Source: an uncultured Collinsella sp.
GTDB lineage: Bacteria > Actinomycetota > Coriobacteriia > Coriobacteriales > Coriobacteriaceae
Reading direction: 5' to 3'
Length of the DNA stretch: 64,000 nt
Assembly (NCBI GenBank): GCA_902470695.1
Contig: CABRHH010000003.1
Span: 62,001-126,000, forward strand
Shown piece after piece: positions 33,971 through 41,935 of this stretch (within the stretch, counting starts at the first letter, position 1; each line of letters starts with the position of its first letter). A model generated the notes under the pieces. That model saw only the letters and a program-made list of their open reading frames with translations, had not been told where the DNA came from and made no database searches. The translations under genes were made by a program, and so were the position numbers.

Positions 33971-34595
33971 CCTCAACGTGAACAACTTTGGAACGGAAAG
34001 AGTATGGTGACCGCGCCAACGGTCGAGTTTTGTCGGTAAGCGGCACGCGAGGGGCACGGGGACGAGGCGGCTGCATGCAGGCGCGACCGCGCACAGAGGG
34101 CAATGGCCCGAGGTGCGAGACCGCTGAACGATGCGATTGAACGTGTGCGGGGCACTCCGGCCCGAAGTCACGTGGCGCGCGAGTGAAGCAGGGAGCGCAA
34201 GCGAGACAATGCACAAGCGAAACTGCTGGACGGTGCGATTGAACGTGTGCGGAGCGCTCCAGCCCGAAGTTGCGTGGCGCGCGAGCGAAACGGGGTGCGC
34301 AAGCAAAACAGGGAGCACAAGCGAGACAGCGCGCGAGCGAAACGTGGCGCGCGAGCGAAACGGGGTGTGCGAGCAAAGCGCGACCGTTCTGTTCGAAACC
34401 CGCACGGCACGAAACCGCCCGGACGAGCGCCGTGCGGGCACGCCCACGAGCGCGCTGCCCGCCGCCCGTCCTATGTGGGAGGCAAAACGGGCAGGGCCGA
34501 TACCGGCCAACCGCAACAAAACCGATTAAACGCCCATGCGCCAGCCGGGACAGAAAGGCCTCCGGCCCAATCAGGCCGACTGCATGTCCCGTATG
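33971..34595. repeat. Gene-free spacer with ~90-bp direct repeat and degenerate GCGAGCGAAAC repeats
   Basis: Two imperfect direct copies (34123-34215 and 34225-34318, 102 nt apart) share TGCGATTGAACGTGTGCGG and GTGGCGCGCGAG, followed by short degenerate repeats of the type GCGAGCGAAAC up to about 34380. No coding potential with a ribosome site was found. The spacer separates the gntR gene from the operon it probably controls. Confidence 0.7.
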
Positions 34596-35438
34596 CTAGT
34601 CAGGCTGGACCGCGGTGCCCTCGACCAGCTGACCCGGTGTGAACCATGTGTGGGTCCATTCAATGATGGCCCCATCCTCCAGGCTGATGTTCTGCTCAAG
34701 CAGCAGCAGCGCCGCCGATTCGCTGCAATCGAGCAGCTGGGCATACTCGCACCCCGCCGTACGGGCGCTGTAACGCATTTGCGAGGTCTTGATCTTACGA
34801 CCCGAGCACTGCTGGACGGCGTTGAACAGCGACTCCTTGGTGTAGTCGATATCGAACAGCCCCGGGCATTCGCCAAGGTTCAGCCAGCTCTCCTGGCACA
34901 TGACTGGCTCGTTCTCAACGCTGCGCACGCGGCGCATGAACATGACTTCGCTGCCCGGAGCGACGCCGAGCTCGCAGGCAACCGTGTTGGAAGCCGCGTC
35001 AATCCGCTTCTCGAGCACGCGCGTCTCGAATACCTTCCCCTGCTGGCGCAAGGAATCGGCGAACGACAGCGGACGCACGCCGGCCGGATGCGAGATACCC
35101 GGCTCAGCCACGAACGTTCCGCTCCCGCGGACCTGGACGAGCAGACCCTCATCGACCAGCATTTTGAGCGCCTTGCGCACGGTGCCGCGAGCGATGCCGA
35201 ATCGGCTCATGAGCGTGTATTCGGACGGAATCCGACCGCGCGGCGGCCACGCGCGCGAGTAGATCTTTTCGCGCAGGATATCGGCCAGCTGCAGATACAG
35301 CGGCGCGCCCGAGGAGAGCTGTTCGGCCGACTCATCCGACGAGCACAATGCATCGGCAAGCATCGTTGCGCTCGGGGCCATGCCCGCTTCCCGCTCCACC
35401 GTTTCGTCCCCCCAACAACCCAAACTGCGCATACGCAT
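34596..35438 (-). CDS. GntR/HutC family transcriptional regulator
   Basis: 280 residues from the ATG at 35438 (GAGGGACGA upstream); a shorter start at 35381 is possible. Winged helix: PLYLQLADILREKIYS, RIPSEYTLMSRFGIARGTVRKALKMLVDEGLL, GSGTFV; then a UTRA ligand domain beginning around PLSFADSLRQQG, with VMFMRRVRSVENEPVMCQESWL. UTRA domains bind phosphorylated sugars or similar effectors. It lies upstream of and co-directional with the galactitol-type PTS operon, and both promoter regions carry palindromes with TTGTnTAC half-sites, so it is the likely local repressor and autoregulator. Confidence 0.92.
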   Translation of the reverse strand: MRMRSLGCWGDETVEREAGMAPSATMLADALCSSDESAEQLSSGAPLYLQLADILREKIYSRAWPPRGRIPSEYTLMSRFGIARGTVRKALKMLVDEGLLVQVRGSGTFVAEPGISHPAGVRPLSFADSLRQQGKVFETRVLEKRIDAASNTVACELGVAPGSEVMFMRRVRSVENEPVMCQESWLNLGECPGLFDIDYTKESLFNAVQQCSGRKIKTSQMRYSARTAGCEYAQLLDCSESAALLLLEQNISLEDGAIIEWTHTWFTPGQLVEGTAVQPD

Positions 35439-35633
35439 TCGTCCCTCTGTGCAGTCGTTTCTATCTTTGCGCGGCGGCCTGGGCTTGCACGGCTGCCCGC
35501 TGTACGGTCGTTCTGCGGTGCCGTGCGCTGCGCGCTGCCGATGTCCCGCGATACCGCACGCGTCGATGGCTCCGCTTGGCTCCCCCGCCACCCAGCCCCC
35601 TCGCCGCTTGGCCTTGTCCGACATTTCCAAGCA

Positions 35634-35667
35634 CTGTTGTACATCTGTTGTACAGGTTTGTATACAA
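35634..35667. promoter_or_regulatory. Operator cluster upstream of the gntR gene
   Basis: Two CTGTTGTACA boxes 11 bp apart (35634-35643, 35645-35654) followed by the perfect 10-bp palindrome TTGTATACAA (35658-35667). One helical turn between boxes suggests binding on one DNA face. The half-sites resemble the operator at 33937-33960. Confidence 0.55.
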
Positions 35668-35762
35668 CATAGACCATTTCACCGCAGACCAACACAGCTT
35701 TGAGGTCCACCGTGAGCGTAGGTGTTGAGTCCGGTGCATCCCAAGGTCCACGGCGTATTGAA

Positions 35763-36250
35763 GGTTCGGGCCCCATCCATCCGAGAGGGTGCGGCAGATC
35801 CTGGGTTCGCATTGCATCCATCTGCGAATCTAGGGTTCGCATCCTGTCCATCTGGAGCCGTTTTCAGCCCCCATATGGACAAAGGACGAACCCGGGATTC
35901 CTGAATGGCTTACAGCCGAACCCGGGATTTCCCCGATGGCCAGGTGACGAACCCGAGATTCCTCGATGGCTGAGGCCCGAACCCGGGATTCTGCAACAAA
36001 TCCAGGGTTCGGATTCTGTCCATCCGAGGGGTTTCAACGGATCCTGGGTTCGCATTCGGTCCACCTGCGGGGTGTAACAGATCTTGGGTGCGGATTGCGT
36101 CCATCCGCGAATCTAGGGTTCGGATTCTATCCATCTGGAGCCGTTTTCAGCCTCTAAATGGACAAAGGACGAACCCAGGATCCCTGAATGACTTACAACC
36201 GAACCCGGGATCCTGCAGCAAGCCTCAAATGGCCAGAACCCGAACCCGGA
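35763..36250. repeat. Phased array of GGGTTCG / CGAACCC boxes
   Basis: About fourteen boxes with core GGGTTCG in one or the other orientation: forward at 35763, 35803, 35833; reverse at 35887, 35918, 35948, 35978; forward at 36005, 36045, 36085 (degenerate), 36116; reverse at 36170, 36200, 36241. Within blocks the spacing is 30-31 or 40-41 bp. A ~100-bp direct repeat (from 35825 and from 36110) contains the strings CTGGAGCCGTTTTCAG and GGACAAAGGACGAACCC in both copies. No credible gene is present. Not CRISPR: cores are short, alternate in orientation and spacers are themselves repetitive. Confidence 0.75.
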
Positions 36251-36289
36251 ATCACCAAGGGCCCGAGGGCACACGCCAGCTCAGGCCCC

Positions 36290-36600
36290 GCAGCGCAGCA
36301 ATAGCCCCACGCCAATGCAGAGCGTCCCAGCAGGGCCCCGCAATACAACGCTGCCCCACCACGGCAAGGCATCGCATCTCGACAAGACACCTCGCAGCGG
36401 CATCGCCGCCGCGGCAACGCAGCCCGTCCCAACAGGACATCTCGCAACACAACGCTGCCCTCGACACGGCAAGGCAGCGCATCTCGACAGGGCACCCCAC
36501 AGCACAGCGGCGTCGCCACCACGCCAACGCACCCCGTCCCAACAGGGCGCCCCATAACACGGCGTCACCGCCGCGCCAACACGCCCCGCAGCGGCAACGC
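36290..36600. repeat. Degenerate ~52-bp tandem repeat
   Basis: Five to six GC-rich units, each ending in CGTCCCAACAG or ATCTCGACAAG-like strings (ends near 36333, 36387, 36437, 36490, 36545). Lies between the phased array and the terminator of the glycyl-radical gene. No gene is seen here. Confidence 0.65.
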
Positions 36601-36614
36601 AACCCGCCCCAGCA

Positions 36615-36650
36615 CAACAAAAGGCGCTGCACGAAAAACCGTGCAGCGCC
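36615..36650 (-). terminator. Rho-independent terminator after the glycyl-radical protein gene
   Basis: Minus strand: GGCGCTGCACG / CGTGCAGCGCC 11-bp stem, loop GTTTTT, followed by TTTTGTTG; 40 nt after the stop codon. Confidence 0.92.
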
Positions 36651-36689
36651 TCTGCAAGCACCATACAGGTGAAAAGAACCACGTAGAGA

Positions 36690-36941
36690 CTACATACCCT
36701 CGTGGAAGGTGCGGGAGATGACCTCGTCCTGCTGGGCCTTGGTGAGGTTGTGGAAGTTCACCGCGTAGCCGGACACGCGCACGGTCAGCTGCGGGTACTT
36801 CTCGGGATGAGCCTGGGCGTCGAGCAGCGTGTCGCGGTTGAACACGTTGACGTTCAGGTGATGGCCACCCTTCTCAGCGTAAGCGTCGATCATGGAGACG
36901 AGGTTGTCGGCCTGAGTCTGCGGGATGTCTGCGACCTTCAT
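36690..36941 (-). CDS. grcA: Free-standing glycyl-radical domain of pyruvate formate-lyase (GrcA/YfiD-like)
   Basis: 83 residues. Carries the glycyl-radical motif RVSGYAVNF and the C-terminal SRTFHEGM, preceded by GGHHLNVNVFNRDTLLDAQAHPEKYPQLTV, the last part of a normal PflB chain. In E. coli the homologue replaces a damaged PflB C-terminus. Here the PflB gene upstream lacks this part completely, so this small protein must be the radical-bearing subunit. AAAGGAG ribosome site 7 nt before the ATG; the 14 extra upstream codons are not needed. It has its own extended -10 promoter and terminator, and thus can be made in excess of the large subunit. Confidence 0.93.
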   Translation of the reverse strand: MKVADIPQTQADNLVSMIDAYAEKGGHHLNVNVFNRDTLLDAQAHPEKYPQLTVRVSGYAVNFHNLTKAQQDEVISRTFHEGM

Positions 36942-37000
36942 GCGAAACTCCTTTTCGATGTACGAAACCCTATCCAGGGGCAACGTTAATTGCTACTAAA

Positions 37001-37009
37001 ATTATAGCA
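37001..37009 (-). promoter_or_regulatory. Extended -10 promoter for the glycyl-radical protein gene
   Basis: Minus strand TGCTATAAT, 60 nt before the start at 36941, in an AT-rich gap. No good -35 is seen. Confidence 0.6.
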
Positions 37010-37017
37010 GTCTACAG

Positions 37018-37051
37018 ATCGTCGGCCACCGAAAAATCGGCAGCCGACGAT
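37018..37051 (-). terminator. Hairpin between pflB and the glycyl-radical gene
   Basis: 9-bp stem ATCGTCGGC / GCCGACGAT with an inner CCGA-TTTT-TCGG stem-loop, 12 nt after the pflB stop. No U-tract follows, so it may be a partial terminator or an mRNA-stabilising structure. Confidence 0.5.
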
Positions 37052-37062
37052 ATCACAACGCC

Positions 37063-39177
37063 TTAGCGATCCTCAGCACCGGCCGGAGCGGAGGAATCGG
37101 TGCAGTCGCAGCACGCAACCGGATTCTCGAAGGTGACGTCGCCGAGGTCAACGTCGCCGAAGAACACCTGGTCCTCCTTGCCGAGCGCGCCCGGCACGAT
37201 GGAGAACGTGTTGGAGATGCCGTCCTGAGCGTCACGGAACGGCAGCTTGGACACCGAAGACAGCGACGCGATGGCGCCGTGGGTGTCGCGCTGGTGCATG
37301 GGGTTGGCACCCGGGGCGAACGGCACGCCAGCCTTACGGCCGTCGGGGGTTGCACCGGTGTTCTTGCCGTACACCACGTTCGAGGTGATGGTGAGCACCG
37401 AGGTGGTGGGCACGGAGTTGCGGTAGGTGTCGTTGCGACGGATGTACTCCATGAACTCGTGCACGATGTTGTGGGCAATGGTGTCGACGCGGTCGTCGTC
37501 GTTGCCGTACTTGGGGAAATCGCCCTCGATGTCGAAGTCCACGATCACGCCGTTCTCGTCGCGCACGGGGTGAACCGTAGCGTACTTGATGGCGGACAGG
37601 GAGTCGGCCACGACGGACAGGCCGGCGATGCCGGTGGCGAACCAGCGATGGACGTCCTTGTCGTGCAGCGCCATCTGGATAGCCTCGTAGCAGTACTTGT
37701 CATGCATGTAGTGGATGATGTTCAGCGTGTTCACGTACACGCCGGCCAGCCACTTCATCATGTCGCGGTACTTGCTCATGACGTCGTCGTAGTCGAGCGT
37801 ATCGCCCTCGACGGCGCGGTACTTCGGGCCGATCTGCTTCTTGGAGACCTCGTCCACGCCGCCGTTGAGCGCGTAGAGCAGGCACTTGGCCAGGTTGGCG
37901 CGGGCACCGAAGAACTGCATCTCCTTGCCGATACGCATGGAGGACACGCAGCAGGCGATGCCGTAGTCGTCGCCGTGGTACACGCGCATGACATCGTCGT
38001 TCTCGTACTGGATCGAGGAGCTGGCGATGGAGGTCTTGGCGCAGAACTCCTTGAAGGCCTGGGGCAGGCGGGTGCTCCACAGCACGGTGAGGTTCGGCTC
38101 CGGGGAGGTGCCCATGTTCTCGAGCGTGTGCAGGTAGCGGAAGCTCATCTTGGTGACGAGCGTGCGGCCGTCGACGCCCATGCCGCCGATGGACTCGGTG
38201 ACCCACTGCGGGTCGCCGGAGAACAGGTTCTGGTACTCAGGCGTACGGGCGAACTTGACCATGCGCAGCTTCATGATGAAGTGATCCACGAACTCCTGGA
38301 TCTGCTCCTCGGTGAAGGTGCCGTTTGCCAGGTCGCGCTCGGCGTAGATGTCGATGAAGGTCGAGGTGCGGCCGATGGACATGGCAGCACCGTTCTGGTC
38401 CTTAACCGCAGCCAGGTAGGCGAGGTACATCCACTGGATGGCCTCCTGGGTGTTCTGGGCCGGACGGGAGATGTCGAAGCCGTAGAGCTTGCCCAGCTCG
38501 ATGAGCTGCTGCAGCGAACGGATCTGCTCGGCGAGCTCCTCGCGATCGCGGATGTTGGCCTCGGTCATGACGGAGGGCGTGGAGGCCTTCTGGGCCTTCT
38601 TGTCCTCGATCAGAGCGTCGACGCCGTAGAGGGCCACGCGGCGGTAGTCGCCGATGATGCGGCCGCGGCCGTAGCCGTCAGGCAGGCCGGTGATGATGTG
38701 GGCCGAGCGGCATGCGCGCATCTCGGGCTTGTAGACGTCGAACACGCCGGCGTTGTGCGTCTTGCGCTTGTTGGTGTAGATGTCCACGACCTCGGGGTCA
38801 ACCTCGTAGCCGTGCTGGCTAGCCGCCTGGCAGGCGATGCGGATACCGCCGTTGACGTGCAGGGCACGCTTGAGCGGCTTGTCGGTCTGCAGGCCGACGA
38901 TGGTCTCGCGCTCGGGGTGCTCGGCGTCGATGTAGCCGGCCGGGTGGGACAGGATGCCGGTCACGACCTTGGTGTCCATGTCCAGCACGCCGCCCTGCTC
39001 ACGCTCCTTGAGCAGCAGCGCCATGACGTCGTCCCACAGCTTGGTGGTGCGCTCGGTGGGGCCCACCAGGAACGAATCGTCGCCCTCGTACGGGGTGTAG
39101 TTCTTCTGGATGAAGTCGCGGACGTCAATCTCGTTGAGCCAGTTGCCGCCCTCGAAGCCTTCCCATGCTTCCTGCAT
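37063..39177 (-). CDS. pflB: Pyruvate formate-lyase large chain lacking the glycyl-radical domain
   Basis: 704 residues; converts pyruvate and CoA to acetyl-CoA and formate. The N-terminus MQEAWEGFEGGNWLNEIDVR and IQKNYTPYEGDDSF are typical, as is the active-site pair in SIASSSIQYENDDVMR followed by GDDYGIACCVSSMRIGK (the Cys-Cys catalytic pair). The chain stops at VDLGDVTFENPVACCDC..., about 60 residues before the end of a normal PflB, so the RVSGYAV radical loop is absent and is supplied by the next gene. A longer TTG start at 39264 is in frame but adds unconserved residues. The activating enzyme gene is not in the window. Confidence 0.95.
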   Translation of the reverse strand: MQEAWEGFEGGNWLNEIDVRDFIQKNYTPYEGDDSFLVGPTERTTKLWDDVMALLLKEREQGGVLDMDTKVVTGILSHPAGYIDAEHPERETIVGLQTDKPLKRALHVNGGIRIACQAASQHGYEVDPEVVDIYTNKRKTHNAGVFDVYKPEMRACRSAHIITGLPDGYGRGRIIGDYRRVALYGVDALIEDKKAQKASTPSVMTEANIRDREELAEQIRSLQQLIELGKLYGFDISRPAQNTQEAIQWMYLAYLAAVKDQNGAAMSIGRTSTFIDIYAERDLANGTFTEEQIQEFVDHFIMKLRMVKFARTPEYQNLFSGDPQWVTESIGGMGVDGRTLVTKMSFRYLHTLENMGTSPEPNLTVLWSTRLPQAFKEFCAKTSIASSSIQYENDDVMRVYHGDDYGIACCVSSMRIGKEMQFFGARANLAKCLLYALNGGVDEVSKKQIGPKYRAVEGDTLDYDDVMSKYRDMMKWLAGVYVNTLNIIHYMHDKYCYEAIQMALHDKDVHRWFATGIAGLSVVADSLSAIKYATVHPVRDENGVIVDFDIEGDFPKYGNDDDRVDTIAHNIVHEFMEYIRRNDTYRNSVPTTSVLTITSNVVYGKNTGATPDGRKAGVPFAPGANPMHQRDTHGAIASLSSVSKLPFRDAQDGISNTFSIVPGALGKEDQVFFGDVDLGDVTFENPVACCDCTDSSAPAGAEDR

Positions 39178-39680
39178 TACGTGACCACGCTCCTCGTCAC
39201 AGTGCGGGGGTGAACACCCCACAGTTGATGTAACCCCGGCGTTGAGGAGGGTTTGTGGCTCCAACCGCTCACCGAAAAAATCGGTACGTTCAGGGCTGAA
39301 ATCCTACCGCTCACCGAGAAATTGTTCACGTTCGAAGGATACCATACGCGCAGCCCTTCCTGCGTGTGGCAAATGCTACTTTTTATACTCTATTTGTGGT
39401 GGCAGACAGCGGCACGGCCCTCGGAGGCTTAGGGGGCGGATGCCAAGCCGGGCGCCGGGGTTGGCGCCGCGCACCACTCAGCCCATAGCGCACCGGCTTT
39501 CGCAATCACGCATCCCACGTTTCTTCGATTGCTCTTGACGAGATCTCAATGTGATATCACAATGGCATCAGAGCGTTCGCAAACGGACGCTCCAGGGGTT
39601 CCGTCCCGACCCCTAACACAGCCTCGGGACGCCCGGCCGCGCAACACGGCGCAGCCGCCCAGTCGAAAGGAACAACTTCG
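39178..39680. other. Divergent spacer between pflB and the SPFH gene
   Basis: Gene-free. The pflB leader contains two 28-nt direct repeats beginning ACCGCTCACCGA (39264-39291 and 39306-39333) and a GGGGTG/CACCCC mini-hairpin at 39207-39220. On the plus strand TTGACG (39535-39540) - 17 nt - CACAAT (39558-39563) is a plausible promoter for the SPFH gene, overlapped by the perfect 12-bp palindrome TGTGATATCACA (39550-39561), a possible operator. Confidence 0.5.
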
Positions 39681-40706
39681 ATGAGCATGGAAAAGCAACT
39701 CAAGGTCAAGTCGGGGTACGGCGTGCTCGCCGCGGTCTGCGTGGCACTTGTGTGCATCATCGCCCTGTTTGTCTGGTCTATCACCAACATGGCCGCCTAT
39801 CCGGACGAGGCCGACATCCCCACCATCTACATTGCCGGACTCATCGTGAGCATCGTGGCGTTCTGCCTGTGGTTCATCCCCATCTCCGGCTTCTTCACGC
39901 TGCAGCCCGGCCAGGCACGCGTGTGCATCCTGTTCGGCAAGTACCAAGGCACCGTGCGCGACGAGGGATTCTTCTGGGCAAACCCCTTCTACAGCCGTCA
40001 TCTTGGCAACAAGGACGAGGACGCCATCACCGAGACCCTGTCCGAAAGCGGGCTGTCGCTGTCCAAGAGCATCAAGCTCGCCTCTAAAGCCACTGAGGGC
40101 ACGTCCTGCACCATCTCGGTGCGCGCCCGCACCCTGAACGGCGAGCGCCTGAAGGTCAACGACAAGATGGGCAACCCCATCGAGATCGCCACCGTGGTGG
40201 TGTGGCATGTGGCCGATACCGCCAAGGCCCTGTTCGACGTGGACAACTACCAGAGCTACGTGGCCATGCAGACCGAAACCGCCCTGCGTCACGTGGCAAG
40301 CATCTACGCCTACGACCACGCCGAGGACTCGAGCGATTCCACCAACGCAATCACCTTGCGCGCCAACGTCGAGGAGGTCTCGAGCGCGCTGCGCCGCGAG
40401 CTGTCCGATCGCCTGGCGCCGGCGGGCGTTTCGGTGGACGACGCGCGCCTCACGCACCTGGCCTACTCCCCCGAGATCGCCCAGGCCATGCTGCGTCGCC
40501 AGCAGGCCGAAGCCGTCATCGCCGCGCGCAAGAAGATCGTGGAGGGCGCGGTGTCCATGGTTGAGATGGCCGTGCAGGAGATGGCGTGCGGCGGCACCAT
40601 CGAGCTCGACGAGGAGCGCAAGGCGCAGATGGCCAGCAACCTCATGGTGGTACTGTGCGGCGAATCCGAGGCGCATCCCGTGGTCAACACCGGCTCGCTA
40701 TACTAA
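39681..40706 (+). CDS. SPFH/Band 7 domain membrane protein
   Basis: 341 residues. Two transmembrane helices near the N-terminus (about 14-36 and 50-72), then a Band 7 domain starting FFTLQPGQARVCILFGKYQGTVRDEGFFWANPF, with a later helical region ending QQAEAVIAARKKIVEGAVSMVEMAVQEM. Stomatin-like proteins organise membrane microdomains or protease complexes; the substrate here is unknown. AAAGGAAC ribosome site. Followed 83 nt later by a small ribbon-helix-helix protein, a pairing also seen in other actinobacteria. Confidence 0.93.
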   Translation: MSMEKQLKVKSGYGVLAAVCVALVCIIALFVWSITNMAAYPDEADIPTIYIAGLIVSIVAFCLWFIPISGFFTLQPGQARVCILFGKYQGTVRDEGFFWANPFYSRHLGNKDEDAITETLSESGLSLSKSIKLASKATEGTSCTISVRARTLNGERLKVNDKMGNPIEIATVVVWHVADTAKALFDVDNYQSYVAMQTETALRHVASIYAYDHAEDSSDSTNAITLRANVEEVSSALRRELSDRLAPAGVSVDDARLTHLAYSPEIAQAMLRRQQAEAVIAARKKIVEGAVSMVEMAVQEMACGGTIELDEERKAQMASNLMVVLCGESEAHPVVNTGSLY

Positions 40707-40789
40707 CCCGCTGCTGAACGCTGCGGTGCGGCGCGCTCCTCGCGCACCGCACCGCCCCCAAGATTCCGCACACCGAAGAAAGGAGGGGC

Positions 40790-41005
40790 ATGGCACGCAA
40801 ACAGTATCCCCTCCGCATCGACCCTGCCATCTGGGCATGCATCCAGCGCTGGGCCGATGACGAAATGCGCAGCGCAAACGGCCAGGTCGAGTGGATCTTG
40901 CGCGACGCCTTGAAACGCGCCGGCCGCCTGCCGGGTGGCGAACGCAGCGCGAATGGGAGCGCCGAAGGCGCAAGCGGCAGCGACGATGCCGCCGCAGACT
41001 CGTAA
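40790..41005 (+). CDS. Small ribbon-helix-helix (Arc-like) protein
   Basis: 71 residues. KQYPLRIDPAIWACIQRWADDEMRSANGQ followed by EWILRDALKRAGR fits an Arc/MetJ-type ribbon-helix-helix fold, with a Ser/Gly/Asp-rich tail. AAAGGAGG ribosome site. It could be a transcriptional regulator or an accessory factor of the SPFH protein encoded just upstream; no toxin partner is present. The last 22 nt of the gene are repeated with three mismatches about 30 nt downstream, beyond the stop codon, suggesting a small local duplication. Confidence 0.8.
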   Translation: MARKQYPLRIDPAIWACIQRWADDEMRSANGQVEWILRDALKRAGRLPGGERSANGSAEGASGSDDAAADS

Positions 41006-41120
41006 GCAACGGCAACGATGCCGCCGCGGACTCGGAGGCAAGCAACCATCGCACCAACGATGGCCCGACCGCGTTGAGCGCGGGCCGGCAACGGCTTAGG
41101 GCCGGCACCCCACCCTCCAC

Positions 41121-41175
41121 TTGACTCACCAATACCCGCTCAGTATCATCTCGGAAATTAGATAGTTTTCTAATT
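41121..41175 (+). promoter_or_regulatory. Promoter and operator-like palindrome of the ABC-2 transporter operon
   Basis: TTGACT (41121-41126) - 17 nt - TATCAT (41144-41149), then the perfect inverted repeat AATTAGA - 6 nt - TCTAATT (41156-41175) over the predicted transcription start. The palindrome has the size and symmetry of MarR- or GntR/YtrA-type operators; no such regulator gene adjoins. Confidence 0.65.
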
Positions 41176-41206
41176 ATCGATTATCTCAGGACCAGAAAGG
41201 ACACCC

Positions 41207-41935
41207 ATGGATATCCTCAACGTCTCCCACTACCAGAAACGCTACGGTGACACCGTCGCCGTGCGCGACCTTTCGCTTGCGGTCGAACCTGGCGACATCT
41301 ACGGCTTCATCGGCCACAACGGCGCCGGCAAAACGACCCTCATCCGCTCCATCGTGGGCGCGCAGGGCATCGACGCAGGCTCCATCCAGATCTGCGGCAA
41401 CGACATCACGACCGACCCCATCGCCGCCAAACGAGAGCTTGCCTACGTGCCGGATAACCCCGACATCTACGAGTTCATGACGGGCCTGCAATACCTCACC
41501 TACCTGGCAGACGTGTTTCAGGTTCCCGCAGATCAGCGGGCCGCGCGCATCTCCGCCCTCGCCGAGCGCCTCGAGCTCACCGACAGCCTCGGCTCGGCCG
41601 TGAGCACCTACTCCCACGGTATGCGGCAGAAACTCGTTTTGATCGGTGCTCTGGTCCATGAGCCGAAGCTGCTCGTGCTCGACGAGCCGTTTGTGGGCCT
41701 GGACCCGGTTGCCTCCCATGAGCTGAAGCAGATCCTGCACGACATCGCCGCGCGCGGCGGAGCCGTTTTCTTCTCCTCGCACGTGCTCGAAGTGGTCGAG
41801 AAGCTCTGCAACAAGGTTGCGGTCATCCGACGCGGAGAGCTGCTGGCCGCCGGCACCACCGAAGAGGTGCGCGGCAACAGCTCGCTGGAGGATATGTTCC
41901 TTGAGCTGGTCGAGCGCGAGGGGCGGGCGAGCTAG
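41207..41935 (+). CDS. ABC transporter ATP-binding protein
   Basis: 242 residues. Walker A GHNGAGKTT, signature YSHGMRQKL, Walker B LLVLDEPFVGLDP, and a switch histidine in FFSSHVLEVVE. The YSHGM signature and the single adjoining membrane gene suggest an ABC-2 type exporter. AAAGGAC ribosome site; the permease ATG follows the stop directly. Substrate not readable. Confidence 0.94.
   Translation: MDILNVSHYQKRYGDTVAVRDLSLAVEPGDIYGFIGHNGAGKTTLIRSIVGAQGIDAGSIQICGNDITTDPIAAKRELAYVPDNPDIYEFMTGLQYLTYLADVFQVPADQRAARISALAERLELTDSLGSAVSTYSHGMRQKLVLIGALVHEPKLLVLDEPFVGLDPVASHELKQILHDIAARGGAVFFSSHVLEVVEKLCNKVAVIRRGELLAAGTTEEVRGNSSLEDMFLELVEREGRAS

Noticed and set aside
35763..36240. tRNA T-arm-like GGTTCG strings suggesting tRNA genes
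   Set aside because: The strings recur every 30-40 bp with no acceptor stem, anticodon arm or CCA context.
35763..36250. CRISPR-like array
   Set aside because: Cores are only about 7-14 bp, switch orientation, have unequal spacing, and the spacers are themselves repeated; no cas genes.
36088..36672. 194-residue frame across the tandem repeats
   Set aside because: Composition follows the GC-rich repeat, no domain, and it overlaps the terminator of the glycyl-radical gene.
37279..39213. 644-residue open frame antisense to pflB
   Set aside because: Mirror of strong codon bias in pflB (Val/Asp/Gly/His-rich); no ribosome site or domain. The same holds for other long antisense frames, for example at 7602-9479, 10349-12448 and 41186-42766.
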